Source: Campylobacteraceae bacterium
Lineage (GTDB): Bacteria; Campylobacterota; Campylobacteria; Campylobacterales; Sulfurovaceae
DNA length: 37,506 nucleotides
Reading direction: 5' to 3'
Assembly: GCA_027076905.1 (NCBI GenBank)
Contig: JALTGP010000044.1
Coordinates: forward strand, 1 to 37,506
Shown here: positions 19,284 to 28,059 of the stretch, one piece after another
How positions within the stretch are numbered: position 1 is the first letter of the stretch
Layout: each line of letters starts with the position of its first letter
The notes under the pieces: generated by a model
What the model was told of the DNA's origin: nothing
The model's input: only the letters and a program-made list of their open reading frames with translations
Databases searched by the model: none
Translations under genes and position numbers: made by a program

Positions 19284-19459
19284 AAGAGAAGTGTAGCATG
19301 TTAATAGTACTCTGAGAAAATTGATAAAAATTAGAAACATATTATATTTAAAAATCATAAATAGAAATAAAGTTTAAGCTGTAAGTGTTACGAAATAGCC
19401 TAGTTTCTCTCTTTTAAAATCCTCCTCTTTTATCGTGCCAAAAATTATATTTTTTTAAC

Positions 19460-19501
19460 TATAATTAGAACAAATTAAAACTATTAGACCCTTTTGGGTC
19501 T
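19460..19501 (+). promoter_or_regulatory. Candidate nhaD promoter (TATAAT 19460-19465) and 5'-UTR hairpin AGACCC-TTTT-GGGTCT (19486-19501)
   Basis: TATAAT followed about 20 nt later by a perfect 6-bp stem with 4-nt loop, just upstream of the GGAG RBS and ATG at 19519. Confidence 0.45.
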
Positions 19502-19518
19502 CTATATATGGAGTACAA

Positions 19519-20838
19519 ATGCACGATTTACATTTAGCTACCACGTGGGTAGGTTGGGTATCATTAGCAATCTTTATTATTGGATACTATTTTATTGCCG
19601 CAGAGGATACATATCGTATCAATAAAGCCAAACCAGCACTTTTAACAGGTACTGGTATCTTTATGCTTATTGGTGTATATTTTGCGATAAATGGCTTAGA
19701 TGGGCATATTCTTGAAAAAGAGGTAGAGCATTTGATTGTAGAGATTTCAGGAATTTTCTTCTTCTTATTTGTCGCAATGACCTATATTGAAGCGATGATT
19801 GACCGAGGTGTCTTTATGGCTTTACGTTATAACTTGGTCTCAAAAGGGTATAGTTATGGTAAACTTTTTTGGGTAACAGGTCTTTTGGCATTTTTTATCT
19901 CTCCTATTGCTGATAACTTAACCACCGCACTTATTCTTTCCACAGTTCTCTTGACAATTGATAAAGATAAAAGAGAGTTCTTAGTACCAAGTGCCATCAA
20001 TATCGTAGTCGCTGCTAATGCAGGTGGGGCATGGTCTCCTTTTGGAGATATCACCACACTAATGGTATGGGTAGATGGTAGAGCTGAGTTTACAGAGTTT
20101 CTCTTTTTATTTCCTGCAGCATTTTTGGGTTGGAGTGTAACAGCATTTCTCTTAAGCCGATTTGTACCAGAGGGAACACCTCCATTTAGCAGTGATGAAG
20201 AACCTACTCAGATTTTAGAGGGTGGTAATGTAATTATGGGACTTTTTGGTCTAACCATATTCTTTGCAATTATCTCTCATCAAGCACTTCATCTTCCTGC
20301 AATGTGGGGAATGCTGTTTGGTTTAGCCATCTTAAAACTCTACATCTATAAGATTAATGAGAGTGAGTCAGAGACACAGATTAATGTATTCTCATGGATT
20401 GCAAAAGTAGAGAATGATACACTTCTATTCTTCTTTGGTATCTTGGCAGCTGTTGGTGGACTTCATTTTCTTGGATTCCTCGAATATTTTACGGCACTCT
20501 ATGAGATATTTGGTGCAACAGCTGTCAATATTGGGGTTGGCTTCTTGTCTGCTGTAGTTGATAACGTTCCTGTTATGTCGGCTGTATTAAAAGCCAATCC
20601 AAATATGGGGACAGACCCTATGGCGATTCAAGAGCAGTGGATGCTAGTAACTATGACTGCAGGTGTGGGTGGGTCATTAATCTCATTTGGTTCAGCCGCA
20701 GGTGTAGGAGTTATGGGAAAAATGCATGGCATCTATACCTTTGCTTCTCATATGAAATTGGCTTGGACAGTACTTGTGGGATATATTGTTTCTGTAACTA
20801 TTTGGTTTATACAGTTCAATATGTTACACATAGGTTAA
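19519..20838 (+). CDS. nhaD: NhaD-type Na+/H+ antiporter
   Basis: ISPIADNLTTALILSTVLL; NIVVAANAGGAWSPFGDITTLMVW; AVVDNVPVMSAVL; GVGGSLISFGSAAGVGVMG. Confidence 0.93.
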   Translation: MHDLHLATTWVGWVSLAIFIIGYYFIAAEDTYRINKAKPALLTGTGIFMLIGVYFAINGLDGHILEKEVEHLIVEISGIFFFLFVAMTYIEAMIDRGVFMALRYNLVSKGYSYGKLFWVTGLLAFFISPIADNLTTALILSTVLLTIDKDKREFLVPSAINIVVAANAGGAWSPFGDITTLMVWVDGRAEFTEFLFLFPAAFLGWSVTAFLLSRFVPEGTPPFSSDEEPTQILEGGNVIMGLFGLTIFFAIISHQALHLPAMWGMLFGLAILKLYIYKINESESETQINVFSWIAKVENDTLLFFFGILAAVGGLHFLGFLEYFTALYEIFGATAVNIGVGFLSAVVDNVPVMSAVLKANPNMGTDPMAIQEQWMLVTMTAGVGGSLISFGSAAGVGVMGKMHGIYTFASHMKLAWTVLVGYIVSVTIWFIQFNMLHIG

Positions 20839-20864
20839 TTCTCATTTCTTAAATGGTGCGTTAC

Positions 20865-21245
20865 CAAAAATTAGCGTAAAGCCCCTTGCTTTAGCTATGG
20901 GGATATAAGCATACTTTAATTAAAAGAATTGTAGAATTTGAACAGAATAATATTTTTTGTTTTTTTATGTTATTTAAAATTCTTAAAATATCTGGTTGAG
21001 AATAGAATAGTCTTGTATTCTCATAAAATTTTAACAAGTTTGGTTTAATAGAAAATATATTGCGAAGGGTAAAATCTAGGATATATTTTAAATTTTTAAA
21101 ACAGAAATATGATAGAGAAGGGGCATCTTCTCTTAGTTCAGAAACTGTTAGACCTGCGTCAGTAGGCTAGTTTCGCTTATCCTAGAATCCCCCTGCTTTA
21201 GGAATGCAAATTAAATAAGTGCCAAAGCTATGGGGAGTATGTCAA
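20865..21245 (+). mobile_element. Decayed IS608/IS605-like element (381 bp), no intact TnpA or TnpB; left hairpin about 20882-20903, right end about 21189-21245
   Basis: TTAC at 20861-20864 as candidate left cleavage site; CCCCTTGCTTTAGCTATGGGGA hairpin, nearly the IS608 TnpA-recognition hairpin as I recall it; GAATCCCCCTGCTTTA...GCTATGGGGAGTATGTCAA at the right, ending in TCAA. Right-end hairpin is interrupted. Confidence 0.7.
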
Positions 21246-21274
21246 ATTAAAAAATAATCATAGGAATTACCTAC

Positions 21275-22810
21275 ATGAAACAAGTACCCATTCTAGTCCT
21301 CGATTTTGGCTCCCAATATACACAACTCATCGCAAGAAAACTAAGAGAGTCAGGAGTTTACTGTGAAGTTGTTCCTTACAGAGAAAACATTGCTAATATT
21401 AAAGCCCGTAAACCACAAGGTATTATCCTCTCTGGTGGTCCTGCTTCTGTCTATGCTGAAGATGCCTATAAACCAAGCGAAGAGCTTTGGTCCTTAGGGC
21501 TTCCCATACTAGGAATCTGTTATGGAATGCAGTTGATTACTCAGCGTTATGGTGGAGAGGTGGTAGCCGCCGACCATCATGAGTATGGAAAGGCAAAACT
21601 AACCCTAAATGAATCACCACTCTTTAGAGGTATGACTAATAATGAGATTGTATGGATGAGTCATGGAGATAGAGCAGAGAGAATTCCTGATAATTTTGAG
21701 GTGATTGGAACTTCGGAAAACTCTCCATTTGCAGCTATTGGAAATGAGGAGATGAAAGTCTATGCTTGTCAATTTCACCCAGAGGTTCACCACACTGTAG
21801 AGGGAACAAAGCTTCTTAAAAACTTTGCAAAATATATCTGTGGATGTGATAGTACTTGGAATATGGGTGGATTTGCAAAAGAGAAGATAAATGCCATTAA
21901 AGAGCAGGTTGGAGATAAAAAAGTTCTTTGTGGTGTGAGTGGTGGAGTTGACTCCTCTGTGGTTGCTGCGATGCTCAATGAAGCACTTCCCAAAGAGCAA
22001 CTTATCTGTGTTTTTGTGGATCAAGGATTGCTTCGTAAAGATGAGGCGGTGGATGTTAAAAATATGTTTAATCTTCTTGATATTCCTCTAATTACAGTAG
22101 ATGCCAAAGTAGAATTCATGAAGGCTTTGGAGGGGGTAAGTGACCCTGAGACCAAACGTAAAGTGATTGGTGAAAAGTTTATTGAGGTGTTTGATGCAGA
22201 GGCAAAAAAATATACCGATGTGGCATTTTTAGCACAAGGGACACTCTATACCGATGTAATTGAATCAGTTTCTGTTAAAGGACCTTCTAAAACCATTAAA
22301 TCTCACCACAATGTTGGGGGTCTTCCTGATTGGATGACCTTTGAGCTAGTTGAGCCTCTTAGAGAAATTTTTAAAGATGAGGTTAGAAAACTTGGACTTG
22401 AACTTGGACTTCCCAAAGAGATGATAGGTCGTCATCCATTCCCTGGACCTGGTCTTGCGATTCGAACCATGGGAGCGGTGACGCAAGAGGGGCTTCACCT
22501 GATTCGTGAGTCTGATGCGATTATGCAAGAGGAGCTAAAAGCCACAGGCTATTATGATAAAGTTTGGCAAGCATTTACCGTGCTTTTAAACGTGCAATCA
22601 GTGGGTGTTATGGGTGATAATCGTACTTATGATAACACTGTTTGTATAAGAATGGTAGAATCTGTTGATGGAATGACGGCAACCTTCGCACATATTCCAC
22701 ATGATGTGCTTGAAGGAATGAGTAGAAGAATTATTAATGAGATAGACGGGATAAATAGAGTAGTATATGATATCAGCTCAAAGCCACCTGCAACAATTGA
22801 GTGGGAGTAA
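21275..22810 (+). CDS. guaA: GMP synthase (glutamine-hydrolysing)
   Basis: [69 protein letters not shown]. Confidence 0.98.
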   Translation: MKQVPILVLDFGSQYTQLIARKLRESGVYCEVVPYRENIANIKARKPQGIILSGGPASVYAEDAYKPSEELWSLGLPILGICYGMQLITQRYGGEVVAADHHEYGKAKLTLNESPLFRGMTNNEIVWMSHGDRAERIPDNFEVIGTSENSPFAAIGNEEMKVYACQFHPEVHHTVEGTKLLKNFAKYICGCDSTWNMGGFAKEKINAIKEQVGDKKVLCGVSGGVDSSVVAAMLNEALPKEQLICVFVDQGLLRKDEAVDVKNMFNLLDIPLITVDAKVEFMKALEGVSDPETKRKVIGEKFIEVFDAEAKKYTDVAFLAQGTLYTDVIESVSVKGPSKTIKSHHNVGGLPDWMTFELVEPLREIFKDEVRKLGLELGLPKEMIGRHPFPGPGLAIRTMGAVTQEGLHLIRESDAIMQEELKATGYYDKVWQAFTVLLNVQSVGVMGDNRTYDNTVCIRMVESVDGMTATFAHIPHDVLEGMSRRIINEIDGINRVVYDISSKPPATIEWE

Positions 22811-22829
22811 ATTTTAAGGAGGAGAGATA

Positions 22830-23378
22830 ATGTTACGAGAGATATTTTTAATTGCTTGGGTATCTACTACGGTACTGTTTGCAATGGGAGGACCTGTTCC
22901 TAATTATGATGAGAAGTTTAATGAGCGTATAAATCAGAGAATTAAAGAGACTATGCCCATTATAGAAGATAGTATGCCTATTAAACAAGAGGTTGTTTCT
23001 GTTGTAAAAGTAGAACAACACTCTAGTAACATAACAAATATTCGACTCAAAAGCTTGGTTTTTCAAGAGGTAAATCATAAAAATATTCCTGTAAGAGAGG
23101 TAAAGTCTGGTTCAAAAGTTGTCTATATAAATGTTGCAATAAATGATAGTTCAGATATTAAAAAAGATGTTATTATCAGAAATCCTATCCCAAGTGGAAC
23201 AGAGTATATTAGAGGCTCGGCTACTTGTGATAACCGATGTATTATCTCATACTCTAGTAGTTTTGGAGATGCTTTGAGCTTACATGAGGATGATAATGTT
23301 AACTATATTGAGTATCATTTTAAGCGTATGGATTTAGGAAAAGAGTACCGTATGGGATTTAGAGCAGTTGTGAAATAA
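22830..23378 (+). CDS. Exported protein with DUF11-like beta-sandwich domain
   Basis: Signal peptide MLREIFLIAWVSTTVLFAMG; VVYINVAINDSSDIKKDVIIRNPIPSGTEYIRGSA is DUF11-like. Confidence 0.6.
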   Translation: MLREIFLIAWVSTTVLFAMGGPVPNYDEKFNERINQRIKETMPIIEDSMPIKQEVVSVVKVEQHSSNITNIRLKSLVFQEVNHKNIPVREVKSGSKVVYINVAINDSSDIKKDVIIRNPIPSGTEYIRGSATCDNRCIISYSSSFGDALSLHEDDNVNYIEYHFKRMDLGKEYRMGFRAVVK

Positions 23379-23396
23379 GAGGGGGAAAAGAGACAG

Positions 23397-25019
23397 ATGA
23401 ACAGTGTTTTATTGATATTTATAGCGACTATCGCCATCTCTACGGTGATTAATGTTTTTTTGAAAAAGTTTGATATTCCAACAGTTATTGGTTATATCTT
23501 AACAGGTCTGGTGACCATGCAAATCTTTAGTTTTGGAGAGCATTCACAAGAGACGTTGGCACATCTTGCTGAGTTTGGAATTGTTTTTTTAATGTTTACC
23601 ATAGGCTTGGAGTTCTCTATTGGACATATGAAAGCGATGAAAAAAGAGGTTTTTGTTTATGGGGCATTACAGGTTATTGTCTCAGGAGTTCTCTTTACTA
23701 TTTTGGCAAATTTAGTGTTTGGAATGGAGATAAAGAGTGCCATTGTAATTGGTTTTGCTCTCTCCCTCTCCTCTACAGCTATTGTGATTAAAGTTTTAAC
23801 TGAAAAAGATGAGACACACTCAGGCTATGGACGTATTGCTGTAGGTGTTTTGATTTTTCAAGATCTTGCCGTGATTCCAATGCTTTTAATGATTTCTATC
23901 TTCACCTCTCATGATAGCTCTATCTCTGAACTTTTACTTCACACGCTATTTCATGCCATACTGGTATTTTTTATTCTCTTTATTGTGGGTAAGTATTTTA
24001 TAGAACGATTCTTTGACTGGGTCACATCATCTGATTCAGAAGAGATATTTTTAGTCTCTGTTATGCTAATTGTGATAGGGGCATCAGTAATTGCAGACTT
24101 TTTTGGATTCTCTTATACTTTGGGGGCATTTTTAGCAGGTATGACCATTGCTGAAACCAAATACCGTTACCGTATAGAGGCAGACCTTGTCCCTTTTAGA
24201 GATATTCTTTTGGGAGTCTTTTTTGTTACCATTGGTATGCAGATTGATTTAAATATCGTAGTAGAGTACGGGTTTGTTATCTTGGGGCTTTTAGTACTTA
24301 TTATGCTTATCAAAGCATTGGTTATTTTTGTGGTAATACAGTTTTTTACTGTCAAGAGAACGGCAATAAAAAGTTCATTGACATTAATGCAAGTAGGAGA
24401 GTTTGCCTTGGCTATTTTTGCCTTGGCGTATAGTAATAAACTTATCTCATCTGATATTAACCAAATAATGATTATGACGGTGGTTCTCTCTATGGTGTTG
24501 ACCCCATTTATTTTAAATAATCTCAAATACCTAGCCAATATGCTTTTTAAAGAGCCAACCAACCTTCGTGAAAGAGCAATACAATCAACAGGGTACAAGA
24601 ACCATATCATTATCTGTGGATATGGTCCTTTGGGGAAGCTCTTGGCCAATAAGCTTAAAGAGAAAAATATACTCTATCTGATTCTGGAACATGATGTAAA
24701 AGTAGTTGATAAAGGGATAGCTTCTGGTGAAGAGTCGATATTTTTTGCTAATGCTGCTCAAAAAGGAGTCTTGGAACATTTCTGTATCAAAGACTCTTCG
24801 GCAGTTATCGTTGCGATTGAAAATGAGCATCAATTACGGCTTATCTGTGAAAATTTAGACTCATTTGATGGTTATGTAAATTCAGTGGTTAAGGTTAAAA
24901 ACAGCTCTGAAGAGGAGATTATTCGCAATTTAAATGTTAAGCATATTATTAACAGTCGAGATAGTATCTCTTCTGTCTTAGTAGAACAAGCATTGGTATG
25001 TCAAATTGGAGTAAAATGA
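23397..25019 (+). CDS. Kef/CPA2-type cation:proton antiporter with TrkA-N domain
   Basis: Multi-TM; IGYILTGL; EFGIVFLMFTIGLEFS; GFALSLSSTAIVIKVL; FSYTLGAFLAGMTIAET; C-terminal HIIICGYGPLGKLLANKLKEK. Confidence 0.9.
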   Translation: MNSVLLIFIATIAISTVINVFLKKFDIPTVIGYILTGLVTMQIFSFGEHSQETLAHLAEFGIVFLMFTIGLEFSIGHMKAMKKEVFVYGALQVIVSGVLFTILANLVFGMEIKSAIVIGFALSLSSTAIVIKVLTEKDETHSGYGRIAVGVLIFQDLAVIPMLLMISIFTSHDSSISELLLHTLFHAILVFFILFIVGKYFIERFFDWVTSSDSEEIFLVSVMLIVIGASVIADFFGFSYTLGAFLAGMTIAETKYRYRIEADLVPFRDILLGVFFVTIGMQIDLNIVVEYGFVILGLLVLIMLIKALVIFVVIQFFTVKRTAIKSSLTLMQVGEFALAIFALAYSNKLISSDINQIMIMTVVLSMVLTPFILNNLKYLANMLFKEPTNLRERAIQSTGYKNHIIICGYGPLGKLLANKLKEKNILYLILEHDVKVVDKGIASGEESIFFANAAQKGVLEHFCIKDSSAVIVAIENEHQLRLICENLDSFDGYVNSVVKVKNSSEEEIIRNLNVKHIINSRDSISSVLVEQALVCQIGVK

Positions 25020-25044
25020 AGCTAAAGAGTTAACTCTTTAGCTT
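25019..25044. terminator. 26-bp perfect palindrome serving as candidate terminator of the Kef gene and overlapping the 3' coding end of ribF
   Basis: AAGCTAAAGAGTT|AACTCTTTAGCTT followed by TTTC on the + strand; the same bases encode the ribF C-terminus (KELTL*). Confidence 0.75.
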
Positions 25045-25828
25045 TTTCTATATCCTCTTTTATGGCACTTTTTAACGCATCAAGCCCCTTAAATTTTTGA
25101 TTTTCACGAATAAAAGCGATAAACTCTAGCTCTATATTACCTCTGACCACGCCAATATCCTTATCTAAAATATGTGTCTCTACAGCAAATGAGCCATCAG
25201 TAGTAACGCGATGTCCAAAAAAACTAACACTACGAAGCCAAGTATCATCAATAAGAGTTTTTGTAGCATATACTCCTTCTTTAGGAAGTAGATGGTTTAA
25301 AACATTTAGATTAAGTGTCGGTACAAGCTCTTTTTTTCCAATCCCTTGACCTTCAATAACCTCTCCTGTTATCGTATAGTTACGATTAAGTAGCTCATTT
25401 GCCAGTCGTATTTCTCCATTTTTGATAAACTCTTTGATGGAGCGAGAGTGTACAGATACCTCTTTGTGTTTGACCTCGGCGATGACTATAACTTCCCCTT
25501 CAAATAGCTCTTGCAGGAGAGAAGTATCGCCCTCTTTTTTATACCCAAAACCAAAATCATATCCAACCACAATGCTCTCAAGTTGTGGAAAATCTTCAGA
25601 TAGTGTTTGGATAAATGCTTTAGCAGAGAGGGATTTTATTTTGTCAAAATGGTAAAAAAAACAGGGTCGCTGAATATACTCTACTCGTCTATACCCTGTG
25701 GTCATAACGGAACGGTTACGCTCAATAATGACGACTGCTTCTGCCTGTTTTATAAGAGCCTGATGCCCAAGATGAATACCGTCAAATGAGCCAATGGCAA
25801 TAGATTTGATGTTGTTATTGAGTTCCAT
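25022..25828 (-). CDS. ribF: Bifunctional riboflavin kinase/FAD synthetase (RibF family)
   Basis: IAIGSFDGIHLGHQALIKQA; VVGYDFGFGYKKEGD; SRSIKEFIKNGEIRLANELLNRNYTITGEVIEGQGIGKKELVPTLNL. Confidence 0.9.
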   Translation of the reverse strand: MELNNNIKSIAIGSFDGIHLGHQALIKQAEAVVIIERNRSVMTTGYRRVEYIQRPCFFYHFDKIKSLSAKAFIQTLSEDFPQLESIVVGYDFGFGYKKEGDTSLLQELFEGEVIVIAEVKHKEVSVHSRSIKEFIKNGEIRLANELLNRNYTITGEVIEGQGIGKKELVPTLNLNVLNHLLPKEGVYATKTLIDDTWLRSVSFFGHRVTTDGSFAVETHILDKDIGVVRGNIELEFIAFIRENQKFKGLDALKSAIKEDIEKAKELTL

Positions 25829-25834
25829 AGTGTC

Positions 25835-26548
25835 CTAAGATAGTTTTCTGAAATGATACATATATTCTATATTGCCAGATTTTCCTGCCAATTTTGAGAG
25901 CGTACTATAGCATAATTCCCACCCCAATTTACTTGTTTTTAGCTCAAAATGCTCTATCGCTTCCTCTATCGCTTTTTTATCAACTACCACCCCACGACTA
26001 TCTCGTTTTATATTTCGTCCCACTTCAAATTGAGGTTTAAATAGTAAAATCATATCTCCATCACTCAATCGGTCAATATCCTCTATAATTTGCAAAATAG
26101 AGATAAAAGAGACATCACAAGTAATTACATCAAAAGCATTATCACTTCGAAATACTCGTATATCCATCTCTTCAAAAATTTTTACTTTTGCATTGTCTCT
26201 AAGAGAGTGATGAAGCTGATTTGAACCAACATCTACAGCAGTTATAGATTTTACCTCATTTTCAAGTAAAATCTGCACAAATCCCCCTGTAGATGAACCG
26301 ATATCCAATGCTCTTTTATCTTTTAAATTCACGGGATACTCTTCTAAAAATAGCTCCAGTTTTTTGGAAGCACGACTCACATAAAACTTCTCTTCATCTA
26401 TATCTATATTTGAGTTTTCATCACATTTAGTAGAGGGTTTTGCTACTTTTCCATCTACAAATACTTTTCCTCTTTTTATGGCATCTATGGCACGGTTTCG
26501 GCTCTCGAAATGGTTGTTTTTTACTAGGTATTTGTCAAGGCGTTGCAT
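25835..26548 (-). CDS. tlyA: TlyA family 23S/16S rRNA 2'-O-methyltransferase / hemolysin-like; start probably at 26548 rather than 26614
   Basis: MQRLDKYLVKNNHFESRNRAIDAIKRGKVFVDGK (S4-like); ALDIGSSTGGFVQILLENEVKSITAVDVGSNQLH; FKPQFEVG. Confidence 0.9.
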   Translation of the reverse strand: MQRLDKYLVKNNHFESRNRAIDAIKRGKVFVDGKVAKPSTKCDENSNIDIDEEKFYVSRASKKLELFLEEYPVNLKDKRALDIGSSTGGFVQILLENEVKSITAVDVGSNQLHHSLRDNAKVKIFEEMDIRVFRSDNAFDVITCDVSFISILQIIEDIDRLSDGDMILLFKPQFEVGRNIKRDSRGVVVDKKAIEEAIEHFELKTSKLGWELCYSTLSKLAGKSGNIEYMYHFRKLS

Positions 26549-26662
26549 TGGTGACCTTATAAATATTTTTATTATGTTGCTCATCATTTTGTATAAACTG
26601 TTTTGTTTTATCATCTGTTCCCCATTTAGAGCGTAATAACCAATAATTCATTTTCTTCCTTT

Positions 26663-28036
26663 CTAACTATCTAATAATACCACTTTAATATCCGAATGAG
26701 CAATATAAACCACACTCTTTCCACGCTTAGAACCAATCAAAATCTTATCATCTACTAACATATTAAGATATTTTCGAGCCGAATTTGCAGAGATGTCATA
26801 ATCTACTAAAACCTCTTTGGCCGTAAAAATTCGCCCTGGGGTTTTTATCGCTTTTTTGACAATGTCTTTTTGTACAAAGTTAAGCTTTTCTCCTATCTTA
26901 GAGCCTGATAGCAGTGCATCAATCTCTTCAAACTCACGGCTTTTGGCTTGTAGATAGCCTAGTAACTCATCTACAGCGCGTAATATAACTTCGACTTGAT
27001 AGTAGATAAAATAGGTCATGTCATTATCATCTATTTCAGAATGTAGATAGCTCATACCATATTTTTTTGGGGCTTCTTTTAGAAATTTTGAGATAGAGAT
27101 ATACTCAAAGTATTCAAATCCATTTTTTAGCATATACCAGTAAAATATGGCTCGTGCTGTTCGTCCATTGCCATCACTAAATGGGTGTTCGTAGCCTATC
27201 ATAAAGTGTAAAATAATCGCTTTGACAATGGGGTCGATGAATACACTTCCATTTTCTCCATCGTGTTGCTCATTGGCAAAGATGCAGAGTTTAGCAAGTC
27301 GTGAGGGGATTTGGGTGTAGCATGGGGGCTGGTGGACTACTTCATTGTCTCTACCACTACTAATAAATATCTCATTATCTTCTCTAAATTCACCTGGAAC
27401 TACACCATTTTCACTGGTGTTTTGAGTGGCAATTTTATGAAATGAGAGTATCATATCTATACCAAGCTCCTCATTTTTGACAATTTTTATCTCTTTCATT
27501 AGCAGATAGTTGTTGAGTATCATCTGCTCATCTTCACTTTTTGGTTTTCTCTCATGTGAGAGCATATCTTTGGCGATTCTTCGTGTGACGGATGCCCCTT
27601 CGAGTTGTGAACTGCTAATCGCCTCTTCCATAATCAGTGAAGAGATTAGAAAATTCTGTTTTAGAGAGTTGTGTGGCACAATTCCTTGGCGAGAGAAGTT
27701 GACTATCTTGTAGAGTTTGGCTTGGAGTGAGTCGGGGATACAAAAAGAGAAATGGTTCTCCTCTTTGTCATAAAGCTCTATCTGTTTTAGTTTAAAGAGA
27801 CGCATCATTTTAGTTGACCACCATGCCATCTCTGGATTGTCCTCTTTGTCTACACGCCAACGAAATTCGTCCCAATAGAGATATCGACCTTTTGAGTCTA
27901 CATCTTGATACTTGGTGAAGTAGTTCATCATTTGTGTATATTGACTATTTTGACCTAAAAATTCATGTATTTTTTCTATATTTTTACTAGAGAAGTTGAA
28001 TTCAGTAGGTGCTTTTACTATAATTTTTTTTGCCAT
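26663..28036 (-). CDS. Fic family protein with N-terminal inhibitory-type motif and C-terminal winged-helix-like region
   Basis: HPFSDGNGRTARAIFYWYML (HPFxDGNGRxxR); SSSQLEG as a candidate (S/T)xxxE inhibitory motif; C-terminal VLVDYDISANSARKYLNMLVDDKIL. Confidence 0.92.
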   Translation of the reverse strand: MAKKIIVKAPTEFNFSSKNIEKIHEFLGQNSQYTQMMNYFTKYQDVDSKGRYLYWDEFRWRVDKEDNPEMAWWSTKMMRLFKLKQIELYDKEENHFSFCIPDSLQAKLYKIVNFSRQGIVPHNSLKQNFLISSLIMEEAISSSQLEGASVTRRIAKDMLSHERKPKSEDEQMILNNYLLMKEIKIVKNEELGIDMILSFHKIATQNTSENGVVPGEFREDNEIFISSGRDNEVVHQPPCYTQIPSRLAKLCIFANEQHDGENGSVFIDPIVKAIILHFMIGYEHPFSDGNGRTARAIFYWYMLKNGFEYFEYISISKFLKEAPKKYGMSYLHSEIDDNDMTYFIYYQVEVILRAVDELLGYLQAKSREFEEIDALLSGSKIGEKLNFVQKDIVKKAIKTPGRIFTAKEVLVDYDISANSARKYLNMLVDDKILIGSKRGKSVVYIAHSDIKVVLLDS

Positions 28037-28059
28037 ATCTACTCTTTTAACGCAAAATT

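Noticed and set aside
21004-21025. GAGAAT...ATTCTC inverted repeat inside the IS608-like relic
   Set aside because: Six-bp arms in very AT-rich DNA; not strong enough to call a separate feature.
21614-22024. Minus-strand 136-aa ORF inside guaA
   Set aside because: Antisense to the conserved guaA glutaminase/PP-loop region; no recognisable motif.
24167-24649. Minus-strand 160-aa ORF inside the Kef-type antiporter
   Set aside because: Shadow ORF opposite a clear membrane transporter; no independent coding evidence.
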